A DNA stretch of 64,000 nucleotides from Aurantimonas coralicida_A. GTDB lineage: Bacteria; Pseudomonadota; Alphaproteobacteria; Rhizobiales; Rhizobiaceae. The stretch spans positions 82,942-146,941 of the forward strand of contig NZ_JAYXIH010000007.1 of assembly GCF_036016755.1 (NCBI RefSeq). The letters are read 5' to 3'. This document shows, in pieces, positions 22,604 through 32,582 of this stretch (position 1 is its first letter; each line of letters starts with the position of its first letter). The position numbers and the translations under genes are program-made. A model generated the notes under the pieces. The model did no database searches. It saw only the letters and a list, made by a program, of their open reading frames with translations, and had not been told where the DNA came from.

Positions 22604-22939
22604 ACGCCGGGCGCACCATAATCGAATCCCGCCGCCGGCGCCAAGCCTTGTTCGATGAGGCGGATTGGGCCAGCGCCGCCGCCCGTCGTGGCCGCCGCGC
22701 AAAGCCTGGCCCACGCCCGCGCAGGGAGATCGCGGCCGCTACGGCGCCCAGGCGCGGGGCGCGCCTGGGCGACCGTATTGTCGTTGCCCGGTAAATGCGT
22801 TTGAATGAAACAAGGCAAGTCTCGTGGGGGCCGGCTTCCGACCGCTGTCGCGTGACCGGCAATTTGGGTCGGGGTTTCCACGGCCTTGTGCTATCGAGAG
22901 TTACCTCATTGGTGAAAACTGGAGCAGGGCGGGATCGAA
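22604..22939. other. intergenic region, nothing recognised
   Basis: This stretch separates the tRNA from the secretion operon. It is GC-rich; I see no gene, RNA or repeat that I can support. Confidence 0.5.
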
Positions 22940-24742
22940 TTGACCGGATATGATCGACGTTTCGGCCTTGATCTTGCCAGCGGCTTCATCGCTCTGATCG
23001 TCTTCAGCTTCGTCATCAACATCCTGCTTCTGATTCAGCCAATCTATCTGCTGCAGATCTATGACCGCGTGCTGTCGTCGGCCTCCGTCGAGACGCTGGC
23101 GTTCATTTCCGTCATCGCGGTGGCGGCGCTGGTCTTGCTCGGCGCGGTCGACGCGATCCGTTCGATGATCTGCGGCCGGATCGCCGCGCGGCTGGAGGCC
23201 GGGACCGGCGCTCGGGCGCTCATCGGCGCGATGCGCGGCCCGCGAGCCTCGCTCGGCGACGTCCAGCCGCTGCGCGATCTCGCCACGGTCCGCGGGTTCA
23301 TATCCGGCCGCGCCCTGCTGGCCTATTTCGACCTGCCCTTCGTTCCGTTCTTCATCGGGATTCTCTATTTCATCCACCCGCATCTTTTCTGGCTGACGCT
23401 GGGTGGCGCGACCGTCCTGGCTTTGCTCGCCTGGGCCAATCAGCACGCGATGCAGCGCCCGGTCGGCGAAGCCGGCGAGCAGGCGATGGCCGCGATGCTC
23501 GCGGCGCAGTCCTTCGCCCGCGGCGCCGAAAGTATCACGGCGATGGGCATGGTGGGCAATGTCGTGGGAGCATGGGGCGGACAGGAAGCGCGGTCGCTCG
23601 ACGCGCAGGACCGGCTGAACCGCATCAATGCGATCTATGCCGGTGTCTCCCGCACGCTTCGCATCGGATTGCAGATCGCCATCCTCGGCTATGGCGGCTA
23701 TCTGGTGCTGGCTGGCGAAATGACCGCCGGGATGATCTTCGCCTCCTCGCTGATTTCCGGTCGCGGACTCCAGCCGATCGACCAGGTCATCGCCGGGTGG
23801 AAGCCCGCCGTCGATGCGCGCAAGGCCTGGGGCCGGCTAAGCGTGCTGCTCGCCGTGCTTGGAACCAAGCCCGCCGCGACCGATCTGCCCGATCCCGTCG
23901 GGCGCCTGTCGCTCGAGAATGTCGTCGTGTTTCCGCCCAATGCACCGAACGCCGACCCGTTGCTCAAACGGATCTCGGCCGAGATTCCGGTCGGCGACTG
24001 CGTCGTGGTGGTTGGTCCCTCGGGCGCCGGCAAATCGACGCTCATGCGCGCCATCGTCGGGGGCATCGATATCCGTTCGGGCGCCATTCGTGTCGATGGG
24101 GCCGATATCCGCAACTGGGACAGGGAGAATCTCGGACGCCATGTCGGTTATCTGGCCCAGGACGTTGAGCTCCTACCGGGGACGATCGCGCAAAACATCG
24201 CCAGATTCGATCCCGACGCGCATGATGAGGCAATCATCGATGCGGCGAGGAAAGCCGAGGTTCACGACCTGATCCAGCGATTGCCGAAGGGCTATGACAC
24301 GATCATCGGGCCGGCGGGACAACAATTGTCCGGCGGACAACGCCAGCGCGTCGGTGTGGCCCGGGCATTTTATGGATCGCCGAAGCTGCTCGTTCTCGAC
24401 GAGCCCAACGCCAATCTCGACACCGAAGGCGAGATGGCGCTGGACAAGGCGCTTGCATCGGCCCGCGAGGCGAAGGTGACGGTGCTCCTGGTCACACAGC
24501 GCCGGCCGATTGCCGAACGGGCCGACAAGATCATGATCCTGCGCGACGGGGCCGTGCAGGATTTCGGGCCGCGGCAAGAGGTGTTCGCGCGCCAGGTCCA
24601 GAAGGCGAAGGCGGCCCAGGAGGCCGCGCGGGCGGCTTCCAACGATCGGGCGGAGGCCTCGCCGGCATCGTTCCCGGTCGTCACCGGGCGTTTTCCGGCC
24701 GTGGTCGCCGGCGGGCGGAACCCCGAGACGGCTGACAGCTGA
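22940..24742 (+). CDS. type I secretion ABC transporter ATPase/permease (PrtD-like)
   Basis: A 600-aa protein with an N-terminal six-helix membrane domain (about 10-300) and a C-terminal ATPase. Walker A is GPSGAGKST, the signature is LSGGQRQRVGVARA, and Walker B is LLVLDEPNANLD. The length and lack of a peptidase domain fit the PrtD/AprD/HlyB-like group that exports proteins with C-terminal signals through an HlyD adaptor and TolC. TTG at 22940 is the only start that keeps the first membrane helix. It precedes the HlyD-type gene. No substrate gene is visible. Confidence 0.88.
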   Translation: MTGYDRRFGLDLASGFIALIVFSFVINILLLIQPIYLLQIYDRVLSSASVETLAFISVIAVAALVLLGAVDAIRSMICGRIAARLEAGTGARALIGAMRGPRASLGDVQPLRDLATVRGFISGRALLAYFDLPFVPFFIGILYFIHPHLFWLTLGGATVLALLAWANQHAMQRPVGEAGEQAMAAMLAAQSFARGAESITAMGMVGNVVGAWGGQEARSLDAQDRLNRINAIYAGVSRTLRIGLQIAILGYGGYLVLAGEMTAGMIFASSLISGRGLQPIDQVIAGWKPAVDARKAWGRLSVLLAVLGTKPAATDLPDPVGRLSLENVVVFPPNAPNADPLLKRISAEIPVGDCVVVVGPSGAGKSTLMRAIVGGIDIRSGAIRVDGADIRNWDRENLGRHVGYLAQDVELLPGTIAQNIARFDPDAHDEAIIDAARKAEVHDLIQRLPKGYDTIIGPAGQQLSGGQRQRVGVARAFYGSPKLLVLDEPNANLDTEGEMALDKALASAREAKVTVLLVTQRRPIAERADKIMILRDGAVQDFGPRQEVFARQVQKAKAAQEAARAASNDRAEASPASFPVVTGRFPAVVAGGRNPETADS

Positions 24743-24786
24743 CCGGCGGCTTGATGGCGCGGTCGCCGACAATGGAGCGGATACCC

Positions 24787-26107
24787 ATGACGAAGAACAG
24801 CGACGGCTGGGCTAGCGACGTCAAGACCGGAATACGCCTGATCACCGTGACGGGAGTCGCGCTCTCGGCGATCTTCCTGTTGGGCTTCGGGGCTTGGGCC
24901 GCACTGGCGCCGCTGGCGAGCGCCGCGGTCGCGCCGGGGGTGGTCGCGGCGGCCGGCAAGAACCAGGGGGGTCCAGCATCTGGAAGGTGGGATCGTACGG
25001 AGCATCCTCGTGCGCGAGGGTGAGCGCATCAAGGCGGGACAAGCGCTGTTCGCCCTGGATCCGACAGCTCCCAAAGCGCAACGCAATCGTCTGCAGAAAC
25101 AGATGGTTGGCCTGGAGGCGCGGACCGAGCGGCTGACCTCCGAGCGCGACGGCCTGGAGATGTTGTCGTTTCCGCCGGTGTTGCGTCAGTTGGCAGGGAC
25201 AGAAGGCATCGGCGATCTTCTCATCGAGCAGGAACGCGAGTTCACCGCCCGATTGGACCGTCACCGCCAGGAACAGGTGATCATGGGCCAGCGTGTCCAG
25301 GCCCTCCGCGAGCAGATCGAGGGGATGACCGCGCAGCAGACGGCGATCGAGCGCCAACTCGAAGTCGTTCGGGAGGAAGTGTCGCGCAAGCGCACGCTGC
25401 TGGACAAGGGCCTGACCAATCGCTCGGAATATACCGCGCTGCTTCGCAGCGAGGCAGATCTGGTCGGTCAGGTAGGGCAGGGTGTTTCCAGCATTCTGGC
25501 GGCGAAAATCCAGATCGTCGAAGCGCAGGCGCAGCTGGCGCGGCTCGAAACGCAGCGCGTCGAGACCGCGGTGACGCAGCTCAATGAAATCCGGGCGCAG
25601 ATCTCCGATACCGAAGAACAGCTGCGGTCGGCCGAGGATGTGCTCGATCGCATCATCGTTCGTTCGCCGAGCGATGGGATCATCATCAAGATGAGCGTGA
25701 ATGCCTCCGGCAGCGTAGTGGGGCCTGGCGATCAGCTCCTCGAACTCCTGCCGACCGGCGAAGATCTCCTCATCGAGGCTCGGGTCTCGCCGCAGGATGT
25801 CGACGTCATCTCGCTCGGACAAAGGGCCCGGCTGCGGTTCAGCGCGCTCAATACGCGCACCACGCCGACCGTGGAGGCGAAGGTCACCTATCTTTCCGCC
25901 GACCGGCTGATCGACCAGACCACCCGGCAACCCTACTACACCGCCCGGCTCAGCATGATCGACGACCTGCCACCCGAAATCAGCCGCGACCAGATTTATC
26001 CGGGCATGCCGGTGGAGGCCTATATCGCGACCGGCGAGCGCACCTTCCTGGAATATCTCGCCAGGCCCATCACCGACAGTTTCTCAAGGGCCTTCCGGGA
26101 GGATTGA
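24787..26107 (+). pseudogene. HlyD-family membrane fusion protein with frameshift at a G6 tract
   Basis: The gene encodes the adaptor of a type I secretion system: one N-terminal membrane helix (ITVTGVALSAIFLLGFGAWA), a long coiled coil (about 100-290) and a beta domain with ILDR..VRSPSDGIIIKM-like lipoyl/barrel half. The first part is open from ATG 24787 to 25023; the rest is open in the +1-shifted frame to 26107. The switch is at six Gs (24966-24971): with five Gs the reading is KNQGVQHLEGGIVRSI, the expected lipoyl start. So either a base error, a disabling mutation or slipped-strand phase variation. The gene follows the ATPase gene. Confidence 0.8.
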
Positions 26108-26123
26108 ACCGCTCGGCATCGCC

Positions 26124-26762
26124 TCACCGCACCGTGGGGTCGGCCTGGGCGATCAGCATCGCTGAGCCCTCCTGCAACCCGACGACGATCTCGCCGAGCG
26201 CCTCGTTCGATTGGGTCAGGATCGAATGGAACGGCACGTCGACATCGGCCAGCGGCCATTTCGCGCCCACGACTGTCAGTCCCGACAGATCCGAGAATTT
26301 CAGGATCGAGAATTGCGCGCCGGGGGTCAGATCGAAGCGGCGCGGCTCCGGGGACAGCGGCCAACCATGCTCACGGCCGTCGAACAGCTCGACATCGAGG
26401 CCGCGCGCGGCAAAGCGCAGCGCCAGGATGAGATGGGCGAAGGTATGGTCGCTGCGTGGACCGCCGAGCGCGCCGACAAGCAGCAGCCGGCTCGCGCCCC
26501 GAGCGACCGCCGCGTCGATGGCGAGTTCGCCGTCGGTCTGGTCCTTGTCGCTCGGAAAGGTCTCGCGGGGAATGTCGGAGAATTCGCCGGCCGCAATCGC
26601 CGGGCTGGAATCGAAATCGCCGACCCACAGTTCCGGGGTGAGCCCCAACGCCGTGGCATGGCGAATTCCGTCGTCGGCGGCGATCACTCGCGTGCCGGAT
26701 ACTGCATTAGCAAGGGCGGGTGTCGGATCGACGCGGCCGGCAAGAAGGATCGTGAAGCGCAT
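26124..26762 (-). CDS. thiN: thiamine pyrophosphokinase
   Basis: A 212-aa cytoplasmic enzyme that makes thiamine pyrophosphate from thiamine and ATP. The family marks are present: IAADDGIRHATALGL near the start, VGDFDS, the PSDKDQTDGELAI loop with acid residues that bind metal and ATP, and GALGGPRSDHTFAHL. The length is normal. It is divergent from the thiamine transport operon thiBPQ with the riboswitch, so salvage import and phosphorylation lie side by side. It is convergent with the HlyD gene. Confidence 0.93.
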   Translation of the reverse strand: MRFTILLAGRVDPTPALANAVSGTRVIAADDGIRHATALGLTPELWVGDFDSSPAIAAGEFSDIPRETFPSDKDQTDGELAIDAAVARGASRLLLVGALGGPRSDHTFAHLILALRFAARGLDVELFDGREHGWPLSPEPRRFDLTPGAQFSILKFSDLSGLTVVGAKWPLADVDVPFHSILTQSNEALGEIVVGLQEGSAMLIAQADPTVR

Positions 26763-26889
26763 GGCGCCGTGATCTAGCGCGTGGAAGCGGCGAAGGGGAG
26801 GGGGAAAACGTGTCCACCCGCTCGAAGCAGTGGCCGTCGGACTGGTTGCCCTTGCCGGTGGCGGAGCTTGCCGCTAAATCTTCGGCAGC

Positions 26890-26973
26890 TCACACGGGGT
26901 GCCTTCGGGCTGAGAGGCGTCGCGCCAACCCGTCGAACCTGATCCGGATCGTACCGGCGGAGGGATTGCGGGC
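26890..26973 (+). promoter_or_regulatory. TPP riboswitch (THI element)
   Basis: The leader holds the conserved core of thiamine pyrophosphate riboswitches: CGGGGTGCC, GGCTGAGAGG, ACCCGTCGAACCTGATC, then GTACCGGCGGAGGGA in that order with normal spacing. It lies 59 nt upstream of the thiB start codon and probably represses the transporter when the cofactor is abundant, by masking the ribosome site or terminating. I did not fold the expression platform. Confidence 0.93.
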
Positions 26974-27031
26974 GTTCGCGAGGCCCTCGCGGCGCGGCTC
27001 TTCCGACGTCGCGGCATCGAAAGGCCCCGCC

Positions 27032-28054
27032 ATGACTCCCATCCGTTCGCAACTTTTGTCTGGCGCCGCTGTCCTCGCCGCGCTGTCCACTTTCGTGACT
27101 CCCGCCGTGGCGCAGGACGCCAAGCCGACGCTCACCATCTATACCTATGAAAGCTTCACGCCCGAATGGGGTCCGGGGCCTAAGATCGAGGCGGCGTTCG
27201 AGGCCGTCTGCGATTGCGACCTGAAGTTCGTCGGCCTGGAGGATGGGGTCGCGATCCTCAACCGGCTGAAGCTGGAGGGCGAGACGAGCGACGCCGACAT
27301 CGCTCTCGGGCTGACCTCCGACCTCATTCCCGAAGCCAAGGCGACGGGCCTGTTCGCCGACAGCGGCGTCGATCTGTCCAAGCTGACGGTGCCGACGGGC
27401 TTTTCCGATCCGGTCTTCGTGCCCTACGACTATTCCTATCTCGCCGTCGTCTACGACACCGAGGCTATCGACAATCCGCCGAAGAGCCTCGACGACCTCG
27501 TGTCCGGCGATTCCGAGCAGAAGATCGCCATCGAGGACGCGCGGACCTCGACCCCGGGCCTCGGCCTGCTTTTATGGATGAAAGCGGTCTATGGCGAGGA
27601 GGCGAAAGCCAAATGGGCAAAGCTCTCCGACCGCATTCTGACTGTCACGCCCGGCTGGAGCGAGGCCTATGGCCTGTTCACCAATGGCGAGGTGCCGCTG
27701 GTGCTGAGCTATACGACATCGCCGGCCTATCACATGGTCGAGGAAGGCTCCGAGCGCTATCAGGCCGCGGCCTTTTCGGAAGGCCAGTATCTCCAGATCG
27801 AGGTCGCGGGCCTGCTCAAGAACGCCGATCAGCCGGATCTGGCGCGCCAATTCCTAAAATTCATGCTGACCCCCGAAATCCAGTCGATCATTCCGACCAC
27901 CAACTGGACGCTGCCGGTGATCGACGGCATCGAAATGCCGGAGGCGTTCGACCGGTTGGTCAAGGTGGAGACGCCGCTGTTCATCGATCCCGAGACGGTT
28001 GCGGCGAACCGCAAGGCCTGGACGCAGGAATGGCTCGAGGCGATCGGCCGCTGA
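27032..28054 (+). CDS. thiB: thiamine ABC transporter, periplasmic binding protein
   Basis: A 340-aa protein with a Sec signal peptide (about 1-28, ending AVAQD). The mature part is typical of ThiB: LTIYTYESF at its start, then CDLKFVGLEDGVAILNRL, FVPYDYSYLAVVYD and a conserved TTNWTLPVI near the end. It binds thiamine and its phosphates and delivers them to ThiP. ATG 27032 is chosen because the frame before it is leader sequence that includes the riboswitch. Confidence 0.93.
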   Translation: MTPIRSQLLSGAAVLAALSTFVTPAVAQDAKPTLTIYTYESFTPEWGPGPKIEAAFEAVCDCDLKFVGLEDGVAILNRLKLEGETSDADIALGLTSDLIPEAKATGLFADSGVDLSKLTVPTGFSDPVFVPYDYSYLAVVYDTEAIDNPPKSLDDLVSGDSEQKIAIEDARTSTPGLGLLLWMKAVYGEEAKAKWAKLSDRILTVTPGWSEAYGLFTNGEVPLVLSYTTSPAYHMVEEGSERYQAAAFSEGQYLQIEVAGLLKNADQPDLARQFLKFMLTPEIQSIIPTTNWTLPVIDGIEMPEAFDRLVKVETPLFIDPETVAANRKAWTQEWLEAIGR

Positions 28055-28109
28055 TGCGCCTGGGCGTCCGCGGTGGACGGCGCGGCGGGGCTCGCTCGCG
28101 CGCGCGGCC

Positions 28110-29735
28110 ATGACCGGCGCCACCGACCGGACCCTTCGCATCGGCCTCGGCTTTGCCGCCGCCGCGGTCCTGATCGTCTTTCTCGGCGGCGCTTTCGTGT
28201 TCCTGCTCGCGGCGACGGGTGCCGTGCCCGATCTGCCGGCGCTCTTCGCCGACCGCTATATCCGGGGCGTCGTGCTCTTCACCCTGGAGCAGGCGGCGCT
28301 GTCGACGCTCTTGTCACTTGCCGGCGCGGTGCCGCTGGCCGCCGCGCTCCACCGCGCCCGCTTTCCCGGACGCCGGGCGGTGCTGCGGCTGTTCCTCTTG
28401 CCGCAGGCGCTGCCGGTTCTCGTCGGGGCGCTGGCCATTATCACGATCTGGGGTCGCAACGGCGTGCTGTCCGGCGCCTTCGCCGCGATCGGGCTGCCGC
28501 GCCTCGACGTCTATGGGCTTGCCGGCATACTGATCGCCCATGTCTTCTTCAACCTGCCGCTGGCCGCGCGGCTGATGGTGGCGGCGCTGGATCGCGTGCC
28601 GGCCGAAAGCTGGAAGCTCGCCGGGCAATTGTCCCTGACGCCGCTCGCCACCTTCCGGCTGCTCGAATGGCCGGCGATCCGCGCCAGCCTGCCGGCGGCC
28701 GCCAGCCTCGTCTTCATGCTCTGTGTGACGAGCTTCACGCTCGTCCTCGTCCTCGGCGGCGGACCCCGCGCGACGACGCTGGAAGTCGCGATCTATCAGG
28801 CGCTTCGCTATGAGTTCGATCCCGGCCGGGCGATCGCGCTGTCGCTCCTGCAAATCGCCCTGACCGCCATCATCCTGTGGTTCGCGACCCGGCTCGGCGG
28901 CGATGTCGCGGCTGGTTTCGGGCTCGGCGGCCGGGCGCTGCGCTACGACCGGCCGAGCCGGGCGAGGGCGGCGATGGATGCCGCGATCCTGTCGCTCGGA
29001 GTAGCCTTCGTCCTGTCGCCCTTCGTCGCGGTTCTGGTGCGCGGATTGCAGGCGGACCTCGTCTCGCTCGCCGTCGATCCGGCGGTCCGGCGCGCGGCGC
29101 TGACCAGCCTGGTCATCGCCCTTGCCGCGGCATCGCTGGCGCTTGTCATCTCGGTCCTGGTGATCCTCGCCCTCGAAGCCTTGCGCGGCGCGCCGTCCGG
29201 GGCTCGTCGTGGGCGAGACACGGCGCGCAAGGGGCTGGAGACGGCCGCCAGCCTCGTTCTCGTGGTGCCGCCGATCGTCGTCGGAGCCGGCTGGTTTCTG
29301 GCGTTGCGTGAGGTCACCGACGTCTTCGCCGCCGCGCCTTATGTCGTCGTCGCCACCAACGCCGCCATGGCCGTGCCGTTCATCGTGCGGATCGTCGGGC
29401 CGGCGCTGGCCGCCGCCAATCAGGCGACCGGGCGACTGGCGGACAGTCTGGGGCTCGCCGGCCTGTCGCGGCTGCGCTTCGTCGATTGGCCGGCCATGCG
29501 TCCCGCGCTCGGCCTCGCCTTCGCCTTCGCGCTGGCGATTTCGCTCGGCGATCTCGGCGCGATCGCCCTGTTCGGCAACCAGGACCTCGTCACGCTGCCC
29601 TATCTGCTGTTGCAGCGCATGGGGAGCTATCGCACCAGCGACGCGGCCGGTCTGGCGCTGATTCTCGGAATTTTGTGCCTCGGCCTGATGGTGCTGGCCG
29701 AGCGCGGGCTGGCAGGCGCGGGAGAAAAGCGATGA
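28110..29735 (+). CDS. thiP: thiamine ABC transporter, permease
   Basis: A 541-aa inner-membrane protein with about 12 hydrophobic helices in two homologous halves, each with an EAA-type loop (for example AESWKLAGQLSLTPLATFRL and then GRLADSLGLAGLSRLRFVDW). This doubled permease is the mark of ThiP. The start is uncertain; 28110 was chosen because it leaves a normal first helix. It overlaps thiQ by 4 bases. Confidence 0.92.
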   Translation: MTGATDRTLRIGLGFAAAAVLIVFLGGAFVFLLAATGAVPDLPALFADRYIRGVVLFTLEQAALSTLLSLAGAVPLAAALHRARFPGRRAVLRLFLLPQALPVLVGALAIITIWGRNGVLSGAFAAIGLPRLDVYGLAGILIAHVFFNLPLAARLMVAALDRVPAESWKLAGQLSLTPLATFRLLEWPAIRASLPAAASLVFMLCVTSFTLVLVLGGGPRATTLEVAIYQALRYEFDPGRAIALSLLQIALTAIILWFATRLGGDVAAGFGLGGRALRYDRPSRARAAMDAAILSLGVAFVLSPFVAVLVRGLQADLVSLAVDPAVRRAALTSLVIALAAASLALVISVLVILALEALRGAPSGARRGRDTARKGLETAASLVLVVPPIVVGAGWFLALREVTDVFAAAPYVVVATNAAMAVPFIVRIVGPALAAANQATGRLADSLGLAGLSRLRFVDWPAMRPALGLAFAFALAISLGDLGAIALFGNQDLVTLPYLLLQRMGSYRTSDAAGLALILGILCLGLMVLAERGLAGAGEKR

Positions 29736-30469
29736 GCGAGGTGCCGGCCTTATCCTTCGAAGACGTTCGCCTGGCCTATGAGGGCAGCGACATGCGGTTC
29801 GATCTCAAGGTGATCGAGGGCGAATGGCTGGCGGTGATCGGCCCGAGCGGCGCGGGAAAGTCGACGCTGCTCGATCTGGCGGCCGGTTTCGCGACCCCCG
29901 ATTCGGGACGGGTCGGCATCGCCGGCTCCGACATGAGCGGGGTCGCCCCCGCCGAGCGGCCGCTCAGCATCGTCTTTCAGGAGAACAATCTGTTCCCCCA
30001 TCTCGACGTGTTTCGTAACGTCGCGCTCGGCATCGCCCCGAATCTTCACCTGTCCGAGGACGACCGGCGCCGCGTCTTGGAGGCGCTGGAGGCCGTCGGC
30101 CTTGCGGGTTTCGAAGCCCGTCGTCCCGCCGCGATGTCCGGCGGCGAACGCCAGCGCGTCGCGCTCGCTCGCGCTTTCCTCCGCGATCGTCCGCTGCTGC
30201 TGCTCGACGAGCCCTTTGCGGCGCTGGGGCCAGCGCTGCGCAAGGAAATGCTGGGGATGCTGAAGACGCTTCGTGCGGAACGCGCGCCGCGTCCCATGAC
30301 CGTGGTGATGGTGACCCATCATCCGGACGACGCGGCCGACCACGCCGATCGCGTCGCATTCCTCGATCGAGGCGTGGTGCTCGCGGTGGGGCCGACGCGC
30401 GCGATCCTGTCGGGCCGGACCGATCCGCGTGTCGCCCGCTATCTCGGCACAAAGGTTTCTGATTCATGA
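29732..30469 (+). CDS. thiQ: thiamine ABC transporter, ATPase
   Basis: A 245-aa ATPase with Walker A GPSGAGKST, Q-loop VFQENNLFPHL, signature MSGGERQRVALARA, Walker B LLLLDEPFAAL and a switch histidine in VMVTHHPDDAADHAD. The ATG overlaps the thiP stop (ATGA). It completes the thiBPQ operon under TPP riboswitch control. Confidence 0.93.
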   Translation: MSEVPALSFEDVRLAYEGSDMRFDLKVIEGEWLAVIGPSGAGKSTLLDLAAGFATPDSGRVGIAGSDMSGVAPAERPLSIVFQENNLFPHLDVFRNVALGIAPNLHLSEDDRRRVLEALEAVGLAGFEARRPAAMSGGERQRVALARAFLRDRPLLLLDEPFAALGPALRKEMLGMLKTLRAERAPRPMTVVMVTHHPDDAADHADRVAFLDRGVVLAVGPTRAILSGRTDPRVARYLGTKVSDS

Positions 30470-30654
30470 CGCATTTCCGGCAAATTTGCTTGTTAGCCGG
30501 GAAGGCATCCATGATGAGGGGGCGCGCCGCGGATTTGCGACGTCGTGTTGCGGATCGATCCTTCCGCGGAGCGTGGCGTTTCGGCTAAGGGTCTTGTGCG
30601 AACAGGGCAGAGCTGAATTTCTGCGGCATATTGGCGGGGGCGGTGATCGCACCG

Positions 30655-32187
30655 ATGGAAATGATGTCCGGGGTCTGGTCCGCAAGGCGTGTGACACGCG
30701 CGGCGCTTCGCGGCGCGGCGTTGGCCGCGTTGATGGCGGTTGGCGCGTGTACGTCGTTGGAGGCGAGCCTGGACGGTCTGGCCGGCGATGTCGGCCGCGA
30801 CGCCAAGTCCGGCTATGCGGCGACGCGCCAGCCGATCACCTTCGAAAACATCCAGCAGGGCGACCCGCAGTCGGTCATCGGACGGGCGCAGCATCCGAAG
30901 ATCCTGGCGGCGTATGGTGGCGCCTATTCCGATCCGAAACTCGAACGAACCCTGGCGACGGTCGTCGGCAAGCTTCAGGCGGTGACGGAGGATCCGAACC
31001 GCGCCTACCGAATTACCGTTCTGAATTCTCCGAACGTCAACGCCTTCGCGCTGCCGGGCGGCTACGTCTATGTGACCCGCGGTCTGCTGGCGCTGGCCAA
31101 CGATTCCGCTGAAGTGGCCGCCGTGATCGGTCACGAGATGGGCCATGTCACCGCCAATCACGGCATCGAGCGCCAGCAGCGCGAGCAGGCGGCCGAGATC
31201 GCCAGCCGCGTCGTGAACGAAGTTCTGGCCAGCGAGCCGGCCGGGGAGATCGCACTCGCCCGCAATCGGCTGAATCTCGCTCAGTTCTCGCGCAAGCAGG
31301 AATTACAGGCCGATGTGCTCGGGATCCGCCACGTCGCCCGCGCCGGGTACGACCCGTTTGCGGCTTCGCGCTTCCTGGGTGCGATGGATTCCTATTCCAA
31401 GATCCGGAATGCCTTTCAGGCCAACGATCCCAATCTCGATTTTCTCGCCTCGCATCCGTCGGCGCCGCAACGCATCGACCTCGCCGCGCGTCACGCGCGC
31501 CAATATGGCCCGTCCGGTACGGGCGCGACCGACCGCGACCGGTATCTGTCGGGCATCAACGGGATGCTGTTCGGGGACTCGGCTGCCGAAGGTTACGTGC
31601 GCGAGCGGCGTTTCTATCATCCCGGCCTCGGCATCACCTTCGAGGTTCCCGATGGCTTTCTTATCGACAATACCGCCGAAGCGGTTATGGCGACGGGGCC
31701 GGGCGACACCGCGATTCGGTTCGATGGTGTGGCCCTGCCGGCAACCACCAGCCTCGTCGATTACGTCAACAGCGGCTGGATCGGCGGACTTGATCCATCG
31801 ACCATCCGCAAACGGCGGATCGGCAATCTGGACGCGGTTTCGGCGCGGGCGCGCGGGGGCGAGTACGCCTTTGAGGTGACGATCATTCGCGTGGGCGGCC
31901 AGGTCTATCGGTTCCTGACGGCCGTCCAGGCCGCGTCCGCGGCTTCCGTCGGCACCGTCGCCGATCGTGTCGCCAGTTCCTTTCGTTTGCTCAGCGCCTC
32001 GGAAAAGGCCGCGCTCAAGCCCCTGCGAATACGGATCGTGACGGCTGCGGCGGGAGACACGGCCGAAAGGTTGGCGACTCGCATGGTCGGCGTCGACCGC
32101 AAATCGCAGATGTTCCGTCTTTTGAACGGCCTTGAGGGCCGGGAAGAGGTCCGCGCGGGAGGGCGCTACAAGATCGTCACGGAATAG
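30655..32187 (+). CDS. M48-family metallopeptidase lipoprotein
   Basis: A 510-aa lipoprotein (lipobox around AVGAC, Cys32; ATG 30655). The zinc protease motif HEMGH begins at His160 in VIGHEMGHVTANHG, with the third ligand expected in the helix KQELQADVLGIRH. The C-terminal part has a beta domain (about 320-430) and a LysM-like end (LKPLRIRIVTAAAGDTAERL). The architecture matches BepA/YfgC-like periplasmic proteases of Rhizobiales that handle outer-membrane proteins. It lies upstream of rpmH. Confidence 0.9.
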   Translation: MEMMSGVWSARRVTRAALRGAALAALMAVGACTSLEASLDGLAGDVGRDAKSGYAATRQPITFENIQQGDPQSVIGRAQHPKILAAYGGAYSDPKLERTLATVVGKLQAVTEDPNRAYRITVLNSPNVNAFALPGGYVYVTRGLLALANDSAEVAAVIGHEMGHVTANHGIERQQREQAAEIASRVVNEVLASEPAGEIALARNRLNLAQFSRKQELQADVLGIRHVARAGYDPFAASRFLGAMDSYSKIRNAFQANDPNLDFLASHPSAPQRIDLAARHARQYGPSGTGATDRDRYLSGINGMLFGDSAAEGYVRERRFYHPGLGITFEVPDGFLIDNTAEAVMATGPGDTAIRFDGVALPATTSLVDYVNSGWIGGLDPSTIRKRRIGNLDAVSARARGGEYAFEVTIIRVGGQVYRFLTAVQAASAASVGTVADRVASSFRLLSASEKAALKPLRIRIVTAAAGDTAERLATRMVGVDRKSQMFRLLNGLEGREEVRAGGRYKIVTE

Positions 32188-32272
32188 TGTCGGAGGCGAC
32201 GGCGTAGCCATGAAGCCCTTGGCGTCGCGTCGGCCATGTTGCGCGACGCACTTTGAAGGCGCCATCGGCCGA

Positions 32273-32302
32273 TTGACTTTTGCCCCCCACCCTTCCTATA
32301 AG
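32273..32302 (+). promoter_or_regulatory. rpmH promoter
   Basis: A strong sigma-70-type promoter: TTGACT (32273-32278), 18-bp spacer, TATAAG (32297-32302), placed about 118 bp before the rpmH ATG. A near-consensus promoter ahead of rpmH is usual in alphaproteobacteria. Confidence 0.75.
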
Positions 32303-32419
32303 CGCCCACACGAGTGGGCAGCGTTCCGCGCGACGGGTTGTTGCGCGCTTTCCTCCTGCTCCGTACCCAGATTTCGGAACACATGAAGGGTCCGCGCATC
32401 CGAGCGCGGGATTGATACG

Positions 32420-32554
32420 ATGAAACGTACCTATCAGCCGTCCCGGCTCGTCCGTAAACGCCGTCATGGCTTCCGCTCGCGCATGGCGACCAACGGTGGC
32501 CAGAAGGTCATCGCGGCGCGTCGCGCCAAGGGCCGCAAGCGGCTCTCGGCCTAG
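32420..32554 (+). CDS. rpmH: 50S ribosomal protein L34
   Basis: A 44-aa basic protein starting MKRTYQPSRLVRKRRHGFRS and ending GRKRLSA, exactly the universal L34 pattern. It is the first gene of the conserved rpmH-rnpA-yidC cluster. The promoter at 32273-32302 precedes it. Confidence 0.98.
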   Translation: MKRTYQPSRLVRKRRHGFRSRMATNGGQKVIAARRAKGRKRLSA

Positions 32555-32582
32555 TCACGTCGCGGCCGCCGGACGATCTCCG

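Noticed and set aside
22604..22939. Small frames after the tRNA
   Set aside because: They include the tRNA or its flank and show no ribosome site, domain or codon bias.
23572..24168. A plus-strand frame inside the secretion ATPase gene
   Set aside because: It overlaps the ATPase in another frame and is arginine-rich without a motif.
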